Origin: an uncultured Oscillospiraceae bacterium
GTDB taxonomy: Bacteria > Bacillota_A > Clostridia > Oscillospirales > Oscillospiraceae
Length of the DNA: 16,576 nucleotides
NCBI GenBank assembly: GCA_944387745.1
Contig: CALXGD010000009.1
Span: 1 to 16,576 of the forward strand
Direction of reading: 5' to 3'
A program made the translations under genes and the position numbers. Shown here piece after piece: positions 7,651 through 14,880 of the stretch (positions are counted from its first letter, which is position 1; every line of letters begins with the position of its first letter). The notes under the pieces are model-generated. The model searched no databases and was not told the origin of the DNA. It saw only the letters and a program-made list of their open reading frames with translations.

Positions 7651-7743
7651 GAATTTGCTCAATCTCAGGCTGTTTCGCGGCTTTGAAAATCCGCCATCTC
7701 TATGTCGGCGCCGGCGAAACGGCCAGAAAAATAGGAGGACGCT

Positions 7744-8601
7744 GTGAAGGGTATCGTATTAGCCGCAGGGAAGGGCACCCGCCTCTACCCCATGACGAAG
7801 CCGGTGTGCAAGCCGCTTCTGCCCGTGTATGATAAGCCGCTGATTTACTACCCCATCGCCATTTTGATGCAGGCGGGGATTTCAGACATCATGGTCATCG
7901 TCCCCCCTGGGGAGACAGACACATTCCAGGCCCTGCTGGGAGATGGCAGCCAGTATGGCCTTCAGATCACCTATGCCGAGCAGCCTGTGGCCCGCGGCAT
8001 TGCCGACGCTCTCCTGATCGGCCGAAACTTTGTGGGAGCTGATCGGGTGTGTCTGGTGCTGGGAGACAACATTTTCTACGCCCCCGCTCTGGGCCAAACC
8101 CTGAAGCAGGCCGCCGCCTTCGAGACGGGGGCCACCGTGTTCGGCTACTGGGTGGAGGACCCCCACCCCTTCGGCGTGGTGGAATTTGATGAAAATGGCC
8201 GGGCTATCTCCATTGAAGAGAAGCCCCGCCACCCTAAGTCCAACTATATCATCCCCGGCCTGTACTTCTATGACAACCAGGTCATGGAGATCGCCGGGAA
8301 TCTGAAGCCCTCCGCCCGGGGAGAGCTGGAGATCACTGACGTGAACCTGGAGTATCTCCGCCGCGGCCAGCTCCAGGTGATCCCTCTGGAGAAGAACTTC
8401 ACCTGGCTGGACGCCGGCACAGCGGACAGCCTGCTTGCCGCCGGCCAGACCATCAAGGAGATCCAGGACGAGACAGGCCGATATGTGGGCTGCCTGGAGG
8501 AGCTGGGCCTTCAGGAGGGCTGGGTTACCGCCGACCACGTCCACAGGATCGGAGACGAGCTGAGCATGACATTGTACGGAAAATATCTCCAGTGTCTGTG
8601 A
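7744..8601 (+). CDS. rfbA: Glucose-1-phosphate thymidylyltransferase
   Basis: The enzyme joins dTTP and glucose-1-phosphate to make dTDP-glucose, the first step toward dTDP-L-rhamnose and related cell-surface sugars. The 285-residue protein has the nucleotidyltransferase signature LAAGKGTRLYPMTKP (6-20), followed by LLPVYDKPLIYYP. It also has the metal-binding GDN at 107-109, EEKP at 158-161, ELEITDVN at 194-201 and WLDAGT at 221-226. The substrate loop reads CKPLLP where typical RmlA proteins have SKQLLP, a small deviation. The GTG start has AGGAGG five bases upstream. No rfbB, rfbC or rfbD accompanies it and a strong terminator follows directly, so it is a single-gene unit. A related sugar nucleotidyltransferase specificity cannot be excluded. 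Confidence 0.9.
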   Translation: MKGIVLAAGKGTRLYPMTKPVCKPLLPVYDKPLIYYPIAILMQAGISDIMVIVPPGETDTFQALLGDGSQYGLQITYAEQPVARGIADALLIGRNFVGADRVCLVLGDNIFYAPALGQTLKQAAAFETGATVFGYWVEDPHPFGVVEFDENGRAISIEEKPRHPKSNYIIPGLYFYDNQVMEIAGNLKPSARGELEITDVNLEYLRRGQLQVIPLEKNFTWLDAGTADSLLAAGQTIKEIQDETGRYVGCLEELGLQEGWVTADHVHRIGDELSMTLYGKYLQCL

Positions 8602-8620
8602 AAGAGCCGCGCAAATGGAG

Positions 8621-8645
8621 AGGGGGCCCCACGGCCCCCTTTTTT
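8621..8645 (+). terminator. Intrinsic terminator of rfbA
   Basis: AGGGGGCC (8621-8628) and GGCCCCCT (8633-8640) form a perfect 8-bp stem with a CCAC loop, followed by six T residues. It starts 20 bases after the rfbA stop codon. Confidence 0.92.
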
Positions 8646-8679
8646 CTGCTGATCTGAAATTTGATTCCTTCAAATTCCT

Positions 8680-8716
8680 CTGATAGGCCTGCGCCCCGCC
8701 GCGGCAGGGCCATCAG
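8680..8716 (+). other. Bulged hairpin upstream of the EFR1-type gene
   Basis: CTGAT-A-GGCCTG (8680-8691) can pair with CAGGGCC-ATCAG (8705-8716) with two small bulges and a 13-base loop. It lies about 55 bases before the ribosome binding site and has no T-run after it. It may be a leader structure or an operator. I found no convincing promoter between it and the rfbA terminator. Confidence 0.35.
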
Positions 8717-8773
8717 GAAAACCCGTTCAGATACATAAAACTCAATTTTTCGGAAAAGAAAGGGGAAATAAGT

Positions 8774-9520
8774 ATGAACCATGTGACAGGGGCCTATTTC
8801 AGCCCCACAGGGGGCACGAAGCGGGCCCTGGAGTCGGTGTGCGACCTTTTCGGCTGGGAGACAGAATATCTGGAGCTCACAGGGCCGGACCGACAGGGGC
8901 GGACCTTTTCTCAGGATGAGCTGTTGGTGCTGGCACTGCCTGTATACGCCGGCCAGCGGCCGGCGGTGCCCGGTCTGCTGGACGGTCTGAAGGGAGACAA
9001 TACCCCCTGCGTTCTCCTTGCCGCCTATGGCAACCGCCACTACGACGACACCCTGGCCCAGATGAAGCGGGAAATGGGAGAGCGGGGCTTCCGCTGTGCA
9101 GGTGCGGCTGCAGTCATCACTCCCCACATCTTCGCCCCCGCCCTGGGAGTCGGGCGGCCGGATGCAGAGGATCTGACCCTTTTAAATTCCCTGGTCCGTC
9201 AGGTAAAGGAGAAGCTGAGCCAGCCCAGCTGGACCGAGGCGGAGGTGCCCGGCAACCCCTCTCCCGCTCCAAAGTCGGCGATAATAGTGAAAAAGGACCG
9301 GGACTGGGACATCTGCCTGGGCTGTGGCCTCTGTGCCAAGGTCTGCCCCACCGGCGCCTTGGACCCCAAAACCCTGCTGTGGGACGACAGCAGGTGCATC
9401 AGCTGCATGACCTGCGTCTCCCATTGCCCGGTGGGCGCCCTGGGCTATCACTCCTCCGCTCTGGCGCTCCGACTTACAGAGCACTTTTCCGCCCGCCGTC
9501 CGGTGGAGATCTTCTTGTAA
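8774..9520 (+). CDS. EFR1-type protein: flavodoxin-like domain fused to two [4Fe-4S] ferredoxin motifs
   Basis: The protein is probably a cytoplasmic electron-transfer flavo-iron-sulfur protein, of the kind annotated as EFR1 family in clostridia. Its 248 residues begin with a flavodoxin-like fold whose phosphate loop is FSPTGGTKRA (9-18), with LALPVYAGQRPAVP at 53-66 and LLAAYGNRHYDD at 81-92 as further FMN-loop candidates. Two complete ferredoxin motifs follow: C181, C184, C187, C191 in CLGCGLCAKVCP and C208, C211, C214, C218 in CISCMTCVSHCP. The ATG has an AAAGGGGA site seven bases upstream. The gene stands alone between the rfbA terminator and a convergent regulator that ends eight bases away. 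The redox partner is not visible. The domain call is firm; the physiological role is not. Confidence 0.88.
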   Translation: MNHVTGAYFSPTGGTKRALESVCDLFGWETEYLELTGPDRQGRTFSQDELLVLALPVYAGQRPAVPGLLDGLKGDNTPCVLLAAYGNRHYDDTLAQMKREMGERGFRCAGAAAVITPHIFAPALGVGRPDAEDLTLLNSLVRQVKEKLSQPSWTEAEVPGNPSPAPKSAIIVKKDRDWDICLGCGLCAKVCPTGALDPKTLLWDDSRCISCMTCVSHCPVGALGYHSSALALRLTEHFSARRPVEIFL

Positions 9521-9528
9521 AATCCCCC

Positions 9529-9954
9529 TTAGGAGTCCACAGGCTCCGGGCTGCTCTCCCCGCCGTCGGAACTTTTTCTCTGCTTTTCACGCCCTTCCTT
9601 ACCCAGCGCAAGGTCGCCCAACAGCTGACACAGGCACGCCACCACTTTCGCGCGCTGTTTTGGGGGAAGGCTCAGAAACAGATCTGTCGTCTTTAACACC
9701 AGATCCGCGCTCGCCAGGTCCACCTCTGGATACCCCTCGGAGAGGAGCTGAAGGGGCTCCACCCCCAGCCTCTGCGCCAAGGTCTCTAAGGTTCCAAGTG
9801 TCAAATTGCTCCGATGGTGAAAAATATTTTGCAGAGTCGTATGTCCAATTCCCAGTTCATTGGAGAATTCCTCTAAGCTCTGCCGGCGCAGCGCATAAAT
9901 CAGACGGAGATTTCGAGACAGCCGCTCGTTAAGGGAATGATCACTGTCACCCAT
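9529..9954 (-). CDS. XRE-family helix-turn-helix regulator
   Basis: This 141-residue protein has a Cro/C1-type HTH at about 11-71. It includes LSRNLRLIYALRRQSLEEFS and the second and recognition helices in ELGIGHTTLQNIFHHRSN, and closes with LGTLETLAQRLGVEPLQLL. The C-terminal 70 residues (LVLKTTDLFLSLPPKQRAKVV, then a charged tail) are likely for dimerisation or ligand contact, but no known domain is evident. It is convergent with the EFR1-type gene, with eight bases between the stops and no terminator. The AAAGGAA ribosome binding site is about 12 bases from the ATG, slightly long. A promoter candidate lies at 10010-10038 and a strong palindrome just beyond it at 10054-10079. Its target is unknown. 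Confidence 0.85.
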   Translation of the reverse strand: MGDSDHSLNERLSRNLRLIYALRRQSLEEFSNELGIGHTTLQNIFHHRSNLTLGTLETLAQRLGVEPLQLLSEGYPEVDLASADLVLKTTDLFLSLPPKQRAKVVACLCQLLGDLALGKEGREKQRKSSDGGESSPEPVDS

Positions 9955-10009
9955 AGGCCACCATATTCCTTTCTGGGACAGCTTTCGCTATTCCCTGTTC
10001 TTGTCAAAT

Positions 10010-10038
10010 AGGATAGGGAAAAAACTCGAATTTTGCAA
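10010..10038 (-). promoter_or_regulatory. Promoter candidate for the XRE regulator
   Basis: On the minus strand TTGCAA (10038-10033) and TATCCT (10015-10010) are separated by 17 bases, about 55 bases before the ATG. The -35 box is 15 bases from a large palindrome, so an operator role for the palindrome is possible. Confidence 0.5.
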
Positions 10039-10053
10039 GTCCAGCATGTTGGC

Positions 10054-10079
10054 CGCGCCGCCAATTTATTGGCGGCGCG
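10054..10079. repeat. Perfect 12-bp GC-rich inverted repeat with 2-base centre
   Basis: CGCGCCGCCAAT (10054-10065) and ATTGGCGGCGCG (10068-10079) are exact reverse complements separated by TT. It lies between the XRE promoter candidate and the ribosome binding site of a 54-codon gene (AGGAGAGGAG from 10082). In RNA it would be a very stable hairpin immediately before that site. In DNA it is a symmetrical protein-binding candidate. There is no T-run after it. Confidence 0.75.
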
Positions 10080-10100
10080 CCAGGAGAGGAGCTCACTGCT

Positions 10101-10265
10101 TTGGAAGCTATTTTTTATACTGTCACAGAGATTCAGGGGGACTACGCCCAGCTTCTATCTGATCAGGGACAGCCTCACTTCATCACGATGTTCCTTCTCC
10201 CAGAGGGAACCACCGTGGGAAGCCGGCTGAAGCTGGACAACTTCATCTGGAGTCTGGAGTCCTAA
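10101..10265 (+). CDS. Small hypothetical protein (54 aa), TTG start, DUF3006-like features
   Basis: This short gene begins with TTG, nine bases after a strong AGGAGAGGAG ribosome binding site, and ends with TAA 22 bases before an intrinsic terminator. The product reads MEAIFYTVTEIQGDYAQLL, then an SDQGQ turn, FITMFLLPEGTTVGSRL, and ends WSLES. The strand-turn-strand pattern with GDYA and LPEG resembles small beta-barrel proteins of the DUF3006 type, which have a similar GDYAVLE and LPEGVKEGD pattern; I hold this assignment loosely. A reading frame overlapping it (10033-10230) lacks a ribosome binding site and looks like an artefact. The dedicated ribosome binding site, plausible composition and terminator together support a real gene. 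A palindrome sits just before its ribosome binding site. Confidence 0.62.
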   Translation: MEAIFYTVTEIQGDYAQLLSDQGQPHFITMFLLPEGTTVGSRLKLDNFIWSLES

Positions 10266-10287
10266 TCTCTCTGGGCACGCCGCAAAC

Positions 10288-10318
10288 AAAAAACAGCCGC
10301 CTGATGGCGGCTGTTTTT
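10288..10318. terminator. Bidirectional intrinsic terminator
   Basis: ACAGCCGCC (10293-10301) and GGCGGCTGT (10306-10314) form a perfect 9-bp stem with a TGAT loop, preceded by six A and followed by T residues. It therefore works on both strands: for the small gene on the plus strand and for the CoA-transferase transcript on the minus strand, about 90 bases after its stop codon. Confidence 0.92.
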
Positions 10319-10407
10319 CATGTGCCCGCCTCATCCGTTGGGCGCAGCCCTGGCGGAACTGTTGACAGGCCCTTGTTGTTTCCTTTATTTTTCCGTTGTT
10401 TCAGGTC

Positions 10408-11754
10408 TCAGATTTTCTTATTGGTTCTGCGCCAGATGCCCATTTTTTCCGCCCCTTGAATCAGCTCCTCGCGGAAGTCGGGGTGTGCAATGGAGATGAT
10501 GGCCTCCGCCCGCTCCCAGGTGGACAGGCCCTTCAGGTTGATAATCCCGTACTCTGTGACCAGGTAGTGGACACAGGAGCGGGGGTCGGTGCAGATGGAG
10601 CCGTTGGTGAGGGTGGGGACAATGCGGCTCTTCACACTGCCGTCCTTGCCAGTCATGGTGGAAGAGAGGCAGATAAAGCTCTTGCCCCCCTTGGACAGGT
10701 AGGCCCCCATGACGAAGTCCAGCTGGCCGCCAGTGCCGGAGATGTGCTTGAGGCCGGCAGACTCGGCGTTCACCTGGCCGAACAGGTCCAGATCCACCGC
10801 GTTGTTAATGGAGATGAAGTTGTCGATCTGGCCAATGACCCGTACGTCGTTGGTGTAGTCCACTGGGGCGGCCATCACGTCCGGGTTGCGGTTCACATAG
10901 TCATAGAGCTTCTGAGTGCCGGCGGCGAAGGCGTACACCTGGCGGCCCTTGTCCAGGCTCTTGTGCTTGCCGGTGATCTTGCCGGCGGCGGCGATATCCA
11001 CAAAGCCGTCCACGTACATCTCCGTGTGAACGGACAGGTCCTTCAGGTCGGACTGGGCGATCATAGCCCCGATGGTGTTGGGCATACCGCCGATACCCAG
11101 CTGCAGGCAGGCGCCGTTGGGGAGCTCAGGCACCACCAGATTGGCCACTGCCCGGTCCACGTCGGTGGGCTCGCCTCCGCCGCCCAGCTGAGCCACAGGG
11201 GGATTTTCCCCCTCCACCACATAGGTCACGTCCTGGATGTTGATCTCTGTGCCGGTGAGACCGTACACCCAGGGCATGTTCTGGTTGACCTCCACGATGA
11301 TACACTTGGCGCGGCTCATCATGTCCGCCAGGTGGGAGGCGGCCAGACCGAAGTTGAAGTTGCCGTGGGCGTCCATGGGACTCACCTGGAGCATCACCAC
11401 ATCCACGGGAGACAGGTTCTCCCGGTAGAACCGGGGCAGCTCAGAGTAGCGCATGGGGGAGAAATAGCCCATGCCCTTCTTGATGATCTTCCGGTCGATG
11501 CCGCTGCAGTGCCAGGAGTGCCAGGTGAAGTGGTCGCCGGCATCCTCCGCCTTGGCGATCTCCGGCATCCACATGGTGACGCCGCCCCGGACCTTCACGT
11601 CGTACAGCTCGTCCTTCCGGGCGGCCAGGGCCTTGTCCAGGGCCACCGGGTGGTTGGTGCACCAGGTGTAGTCCACCCAGTCGCCAGACTTGACAACCTT
11701 GACCGCCTCCTCAGCGGTGGTCAGCTTCTGCTGGTACATTGCTTGATAATCCAT
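10408..11754 (-). CDS. Butyryl-CoA:acetate CoA-transferase (or close 4-hydroxybutyrate CoA-transferase)
   Basis: The enzyme moves CoA from butyryl-CoA to acetate, releasing butyrate and acetyl-CoA; it is the last step of fermentative butyrate formation in many gut Firmicutes. The 448-residue length fits the family exactly. Motifs include [18 protein letters not shown] (23-40), [10 protein letters not shown] (74-83), the glycine-rich QLGIGGMPN (218-226), [13 protein letters not shown] (243-255) with E245 as the likely catalytic glutamate that forms the CoA thioester, and SGTGGQLDF (339-347). ATG 11754 has CGGAGGG eight bases upstream. It lies 40 bases after the DEAD-box helicase, so readthrough is likely, though a weak promoter candidate exists. 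Butyryl and 4-hydroxybutyrate enzymes are close relatives and motif reading alone does not separate them. Confidence 0.9.
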   Translation of the reverse strand: MDYQAMYQQKLTTAEEAVKVVKSGDWVDYTWCTNHPVALDKALAARKDELYDVKVRGGVTMWMPEIAKAEDAGDHFTWHSWHCSGIDRKIIKKGMGYFSPMRYSELPRFYRENLSPVDVVMLQVSPMDAHGNFNFGLAASHLADMMSRAKCIIVEVNQNMPWVYGLTGTEINIQDVTYVVEGENPPVAQLGGGGEPTDVDRAVANLVVPELPNGACLQLGIGGMPNTIGAMIAQSDLKDLSVHTEMYVDGFVDIAAAGKITGKHKSLDKGRQVYAFAAGTQKLYDYVNRNPDVMAAPVDYTNDVRVIGQIDNFISINNAVDLDLFGQVNAESAGLKHISGTGGQLDFVMGAYLSKGGKSFICLSSTMTGKDGSVKSRIVPTLTNGSICTDPRSCVHYLVTEYGIINLKGLSTWERAEAIISIAHPDFREELIQGAEKMGIWRRTNKKI

Positions 11755-11779
11755 CTTTGATACCCTCCGTCTCTCTTTG

Positions 11780-11807
11780 TTTATATTGCAACAATCAATC
11801 ATCCAAA
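11780..11807 (-). promoter_or_regulatory. Weak promoter candidate for the CoA-transferase
   Basis: On the minus strand TTTGGA (11807-11802) and TATAAA (11785-11780) are separated by 16 bases and overlap the last helicase codons. The -35 is poor. It would give a leader of roughly 20 bases. Confidence 0.3.
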
Positions 11808-13666
11808 TAATAGGGCTTCATCAGACTGTGCTGCTCTGTGGAGTCCTTGGTGCGGTTTGATTTCATGGGTTCCACTGGTTCTCTGCGGCCTCCCCAGGAC
11901 TGTTTCGAGCGGGGGGCCGGCCGTGGCTTTCTGGCTCTTTCTCCAGGCTTTCCTAATCCGCCGTCGGCCCGTGAGCGCTGGTGGCGCTCCTCCTTTTCCG
12001 GCGCCTCCCGGCCCTTCCCGGTAAGTGGGCTTTTCCGCCGACTCATTGCTTTTCCCCGGCGGGCAGAGCCCTCATTCCGGTTAAGAATACTCTTTCTCGG
12101 GGCCAGCAGCCGGGCAGTGGCGTCCATAATATGCTCTCCCGCCAGGGGATCGGGCCGCTCAAATTCTGTGCGGGGCATAGCATCCCCTGTATCCAGGCGG
12201 GTTCCCGGCCGGCTGAGCTTGGCCCGGCGGCGCTCCGGCGCCTGATCGGGTAGAACTCTTTTCTCCTCTGCTGGAAGCGCTGCTTTCTCCACCCCGGCGG
12301 CTTCTTGAGCCCGGGACTTTTTTCGAAGGCGCTTTCTCTGCTGCGGCTGTCCGCCGTCCTCTGCCGCACCCTGGGCCTCAGAGTCCACAGCTTCTCCAGG
12401 CGCCCTCTGTAGGCGGGCGTCCGCTTCTCTGACAGCCGTGCTCTGAGTCCGGCGCTTCTCCCTGGCGGCAGTCCGCGCCTCCACATCTTCCTCGCGGATA
12501 ATCCGTCCGCTCCGGTCCTTCTTGGGGGCCTCCAACACCACCATGGGATAAGGGTGGCCCTCCACCACGGGGATTGGCCGGCCCAGCAGCTTCTCAATGT
12601 CCCTCAGCAGGGGCTTTTCTCCGAAGTCGCAGAAGGAGACAGCTGTGCCTCCCCGTCCCGCCCGGCCTGTGCGGCCGATGCGGTGGACATAGGTCTCTGG
12701 CACCTCTGGAAGGTTATAGTTGAACACATGGGACAGCTCTTCGATATCCAGTCCCCGGGCGGCAATGTCGGTGGCCACCAGGCACTGGACCTTCCCCGCC
12801 TTAAAGTCGGCCAGGGCCTGCTGTCTTGCGGTCTGGCTCTTGTTGCCGTGGATGGCGGCGGCGGAAATTCCCAGCTTCTCCAGGTCTCGAGCCACCTTGT
12901 TGGCTCCGTGCTTGGTGCGGGTAAACACCAGGGCGTTCTTCACATCCAGCTGCCCCAGCAGGTGGGCCAGCAGCTTGGTCTTGCTGCCCTTGTCCACGAA
13001 GTAGACCGACTGCTCAATGGCCTCCACTGGAGAGGACACCGGGTCCACCGCCACCCGCACCGGGTTGTGCAGCAGAGAATTTACCAGCTCGGCGATCACC
13101 GGGGGCATGGGGGCAGAGAAGAGCATGGTTTGCTTCTTCTCGGGGAGCCACTTCAAAATTTTCTTCACGTCGTGGATAAAGCCCATGTCCAGCATCCGGT
13201 CGGCCTCGTCCAGAACAAAGATCTCCAGTTTATCCAGAGTGACGAAGCCCTGCTGGTACAGGTCCATCAGCCGGCCTGGCGTGGCCACCAGGATGTCCAC
13301 TCCCCGGCCCAGGGTCTCCACTTGGGGATTCTGTCCCACGCCCCCGAAGATCACCCCGTGGCGCAGGGGCAGGTGCCTGCCATAGGCGGCGAAGCTCTCG
13401 CCGATCTGGATGGCCAGCTCTCGGGTGGGGGTGATGATCAAGGCCCGAAGGGGATGCCCCTGAACTTTGCCAGCGCTGAGCCGCTGTAAGATGGGAGCAG
13501 CGAAGGCGCAGGTCTTGCCGGTTCCCGTCTGGGCGCAGCCCAGTACGTCCCGTCCGGCCAGGGCCGGCGGGATGGCTTTCTCCTGGATGGGGGAGGGGTG
13601 CTCATACCCCTGCTCCCTAAGTGCGGCCAAAATCGGGGCACACAGCCCCAACGCTTGAAATGTCAT
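11795..13666 (-). CDS. RhlE-type DEAD-box ATP-dependent RNA helicase with long basic C-terminal tail
   Basis: The enzyme unwinds short RNA duplexes, typically in ribosome assembly or mRNA turnover. Its 623 residues hold the F-x-x-LGL opening and Q motif with IQEKAIP (27-33), motif I AQTGTGKT (45-52), Ia TPTREL (79-84), Ib TPGR (129-132), II DEAD (153-156), then motif III, IV LVFTRT (246-251), [12 protein letters not shown] (298-308) and [10 protein letters not shown] (328-335). Motif III reads SAP (184-186) instead of the near-universal SAT. From about 380 the protein continues as roughly 245 low-complexity residues rich in Arg, Lys, Glu and Ala, likely disordered and RNA-binding. The ATG has GAGGG nine bases upstream. 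It starts 36 bases after the shikimate-kinase-like gene, suggesting one transcript. Confidence 0.95.
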   Translation of the reverse strand: MTFQALGLCAPILAALREQGYEHPSPIQEKAIPPALAGRDVLGCAQTGTGKTCAFAAPILQRLSAGKVQGHPLRALIITPTRELAIQIGESFAAYGRHLPLRHGVIFGGVGQNPQVETLGRGVDILVATPGRLMDLYQQGFVTLDKLEIFVLDEADRMLDMGFIHDVKKILKWLPEKKQTMLFSAPMPPVIAELVNSLLHNPVRVAVDPVSSPVEAIEQSVYFVDKGSKTKLLAHLLGQLDVKNALVFTRTKHGANKVARDLEKLGISAAAIHGNKSQTARQQALADFKAGKVQCLVATDIAARGLDIEELSHVFNYNLPEVPETYVHRIGRTGRAGRGGTAVSFCDFGEKPLLRDIEKLLGRPIPVVEGHPYPMVVLEAPKKDRSGRIIREEDVEARTAAREKRRTQSTAVREADARLQRAPGEAVDSEAQGAAEDGGQPQQRKRLRKKSRAQEAAGVEKAALPAEEKRVLPDQAPERRRAKLSRPGTRLDTGDAMPRTEFERPDPLAGEHIMDATARLLAPRKSILNRNEGSARRGKAMSRRKSPLTGKGREAPEKEERHQRSRADGGLGKPGERARKPRPAPRSKQSWGGRREPVEPMKSNRTKDSTEQHSLMKPYYLDD

Positions 13667-13702
13667 GTTATGCTTCCCTCTTTATCATTTAGCCTCCCGG
13701 AC

Positions 13703-14275
13703 TCATCCCTTCGGAGGCCGGCCCGCAGCTCCCTGCGGGCTGGGGTTTTCTATCTTCCGGAACAGGTCTGGAACCAGTTGCTCCGCCTGCTCCAGCACCA
13801 GGGAGACGGTCTGAGCCGTGGTCTGGCCGGGGGCGGCGTCCACCACCGCGTCGGCGTATTTCTCATACAGCGGGGCGCGGATGGTGAGGATATCCTCCAA
13901 CGTCTGTCCCGGCTCCAGGGCGATGCCCCGGGAATCCAGGTTATGGATGCGCTCCTTCAGCTCCTCCAGGGGAACCCGCAGGTAGATCACCGGCCCCATG
14001 GCCCTCAGGTGGTCCATAGCTCCCGCTCGGCAGACCACACTGCCCCCTGGGGCGATCACGTACTGGTCACAGTCCACCGAGCACACCGCCCGCTCCTCCG
14101 CGTCCAGGAAGTAGGGGACCCCCTTCTCGTCCAAAATGGTCTGGAGAAGGGCCCCCTCCCGCTGCTGAATTACCAGATCCGTATCCAAAAAGCCAAAGCC
14201 CAGGGCCTTGGCCAGCAGTACTCCCACCGTACTTTTCCCTGAACCGGGCATACCAATTAGGGTCACGTTCCCCAC
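13703..14275 (-). CDS. Shikimate-kinase-like P-loop kinase
   Basis: The 190-residue protein has the shikimate kinase fold: P-loop GMPGSGKST (8-16), LDTDLV with D33 at the position of the conserved substrate-binding Asp, GGSVV (77-81) at the GGG substrate loop, a lid arginine in DSRGIAL (R116) and R133 in RAPLYEKYAD. However the substrate-binding Arg of the usual FR-x-x-E motif is absent: the region reads YFLDAEE, with Leu at 57. The third glycine of GGG is Ser. True AroK enzymes make shikimate-3-phosphate in the chorismate pathway; this subgroup, common in clostridia, may do so or may phosphorylate another small molecule. No other aro gene is nearby. The GTG start has AAGGAG upstream. The last 20 residues are a Pro/Gly-rich extension. 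Confidence 0.82.
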   Translation of the reverse strand: MGNVTLIGMPGSGKSTVGVLLAKALGFGFLDTDLVIQQREGALLQTILDEKGVPYFLDAEERAVCSVDCDQYVIAPGGSVVCRAGAMDHLRAMGPVIYLRVPLEELKERIHNLDSRGIALEPGQTLEDILTIRAPLYEKYADAVVDAAPGQTTAQTVSLVLEQAEQLVPDLFRKIENPSPQGAAGRPPKG

Positions 14276-14314
14276 AGCTTTGATCCTCTCCTTGTGAAAT
14301 CCATAACAAAGATT

Positions 14315-14323
14315 AGTATATCA
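14315..14323 (-). promoter_or_regulatory. Extended -10 promoter for the shikimate-kinase-like/helicase/CoA-transferase run
   Basis: The minus strand reads TGA-TATACT, an extended -10 element, with only a weak T-rich -35. It lies about 40 bases before the GTG start and just downstream of the terminator of the HTH gene. Confidence 0.5.
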
Positions 14324-14335
14324 TATTTCTGGTTA

Positions 14336-14371
14336 AAAAGAAAGAGAAAAAGAGGGAATCTTCCTCCTCTT
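14336..14371 (-). terminator. Intrinsic terminator of the HTH regulator gene
   Basis: On the minus strand AAGAG-GA-GGA (14371-14362) pairs with TCC-CTCTT (14357-14350) around an AGAT loop with a two-base bulge, followed by a pyrimidine run that is mostly T (14349-14336). It lies about 60 bases after the HTH stop codon. The stem is modest. Confidence 0.55.
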
Positions 14372-14431
14372 CCAGGTAGCGGTAAAGCTGCTCAGCAGAC
14401 CATCGCCTGGCCACAGCCCCTACGCCCGCAC

Positions 14432-14857
14432 CTAATACAGGGGCTTCTCCTTCTCCTGAAACAGCCTTTCGTTGATCTCACCCAGAGAGGTGCAGTGGAG
14501 AATCCCGTGGGAAATGATGGCATCCCGCTTATGCTTTGAATATAAAACAGCATACTCCCCCTGTTTTAAGATCTGCTGGATCTCCTCCAGAGAGGCGCGC
14601 AGCCCCATACAAATGCACAGCAACCGGTCCCGGGAGGGCTTTCTCCGCCCGGAAAACACCTGATACAGGTAAACCTCGCTCATGCCCGCCTGCCGCGCCA
14701 GCTCCGCCTTGGACATCCCAGAGGCTTTAAAGAGCCGGCTCAATGGCTGCGTAATATCCTGATCTGAAAAAGCTGACCGGTTGCTGGCTAGATAGGAAGC
14801 CAGATTGGGCTCGCTCATCAGCCCCTGATTCAGCTCAATTGTGCTCTTTCCTTCCAC
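14432..14857 (-). CDS. Helix-turn-helix regulator divergent from the protein kinase gene
   Basis: This 141-residue protein has a Cro/C1-type HTH in the middle (about 36-95). It reads LSRLFKASGMSKAELARQAG, then recognition helix SEVYLYQVFSGRRKPSRD, then RLLCICMGLRASLEEIQQIL. The N-terminal 35 residues (with PNLASYLASNRSAFSDQDIT) and a C-terminal helical arm (DAIISHGILHCTSLGEINE) flank it. The GTG start has GAGGGGG five bases upstream; ATG at residue 14 is an alternative without a clear site. It diverges from a Ser/Thr kinase gene, and the two promoters overlap in the 91-base gap, so it probably controls both. HTH proteins of this layout beside small kinases recur in clostridia as far as I recall. 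It may be a phosphorylation target, which is inference. Confidence 0.82.
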   Translation of the reverse strand: MEGKSTIELNQGLMSEPNLASYLASNRSAFSDQDITQPLSRLFKASGMSKAELARQAGMSEVYLYQVFSGRRKPSRDRLLCICMGLRASLEEIQQILKQGEYAVLYSKHKRDAIISHGILHCTSLGEINERLFQEKEKPLY

Positions 14858-14880
14858 AGCTTCCCCCTCTTTACTTTCTG

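Noticed and set aside
7451..7747. 98-codon plus-strand frame in the divergent intergenic region
   Set aside because: It has no ribosome binding site, an Arg/Pro-rich composition unlike a protein, spans the rfbA promoter and overlaps the rfbA start.
10033..10230. 65-codon plus-strand frame overlapping the small gene
   Set aside because: It runs through the palindrome, has no ribosome binding site, and its product is compositionally odd. The other frame (10101-10265) has the ribosome binding site, a sensible product and a stop before the terminator.
10396..11760. Long open frame on the plus strand opposite the CoA-transferase (over 450 codons)
   Set aside because: It is the antisense shadow of a GC-rich gene: rich in His, Val and Gly, without a ribosome binding site or recognisable motif, while the minus strand encodes a clear enzyme.
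12554..13489. 311-codon plus-strand frame opposite the helicase
   Set aside because: It is an antisense shadow of the helicase core, whose motifs are intact on the minus strand.
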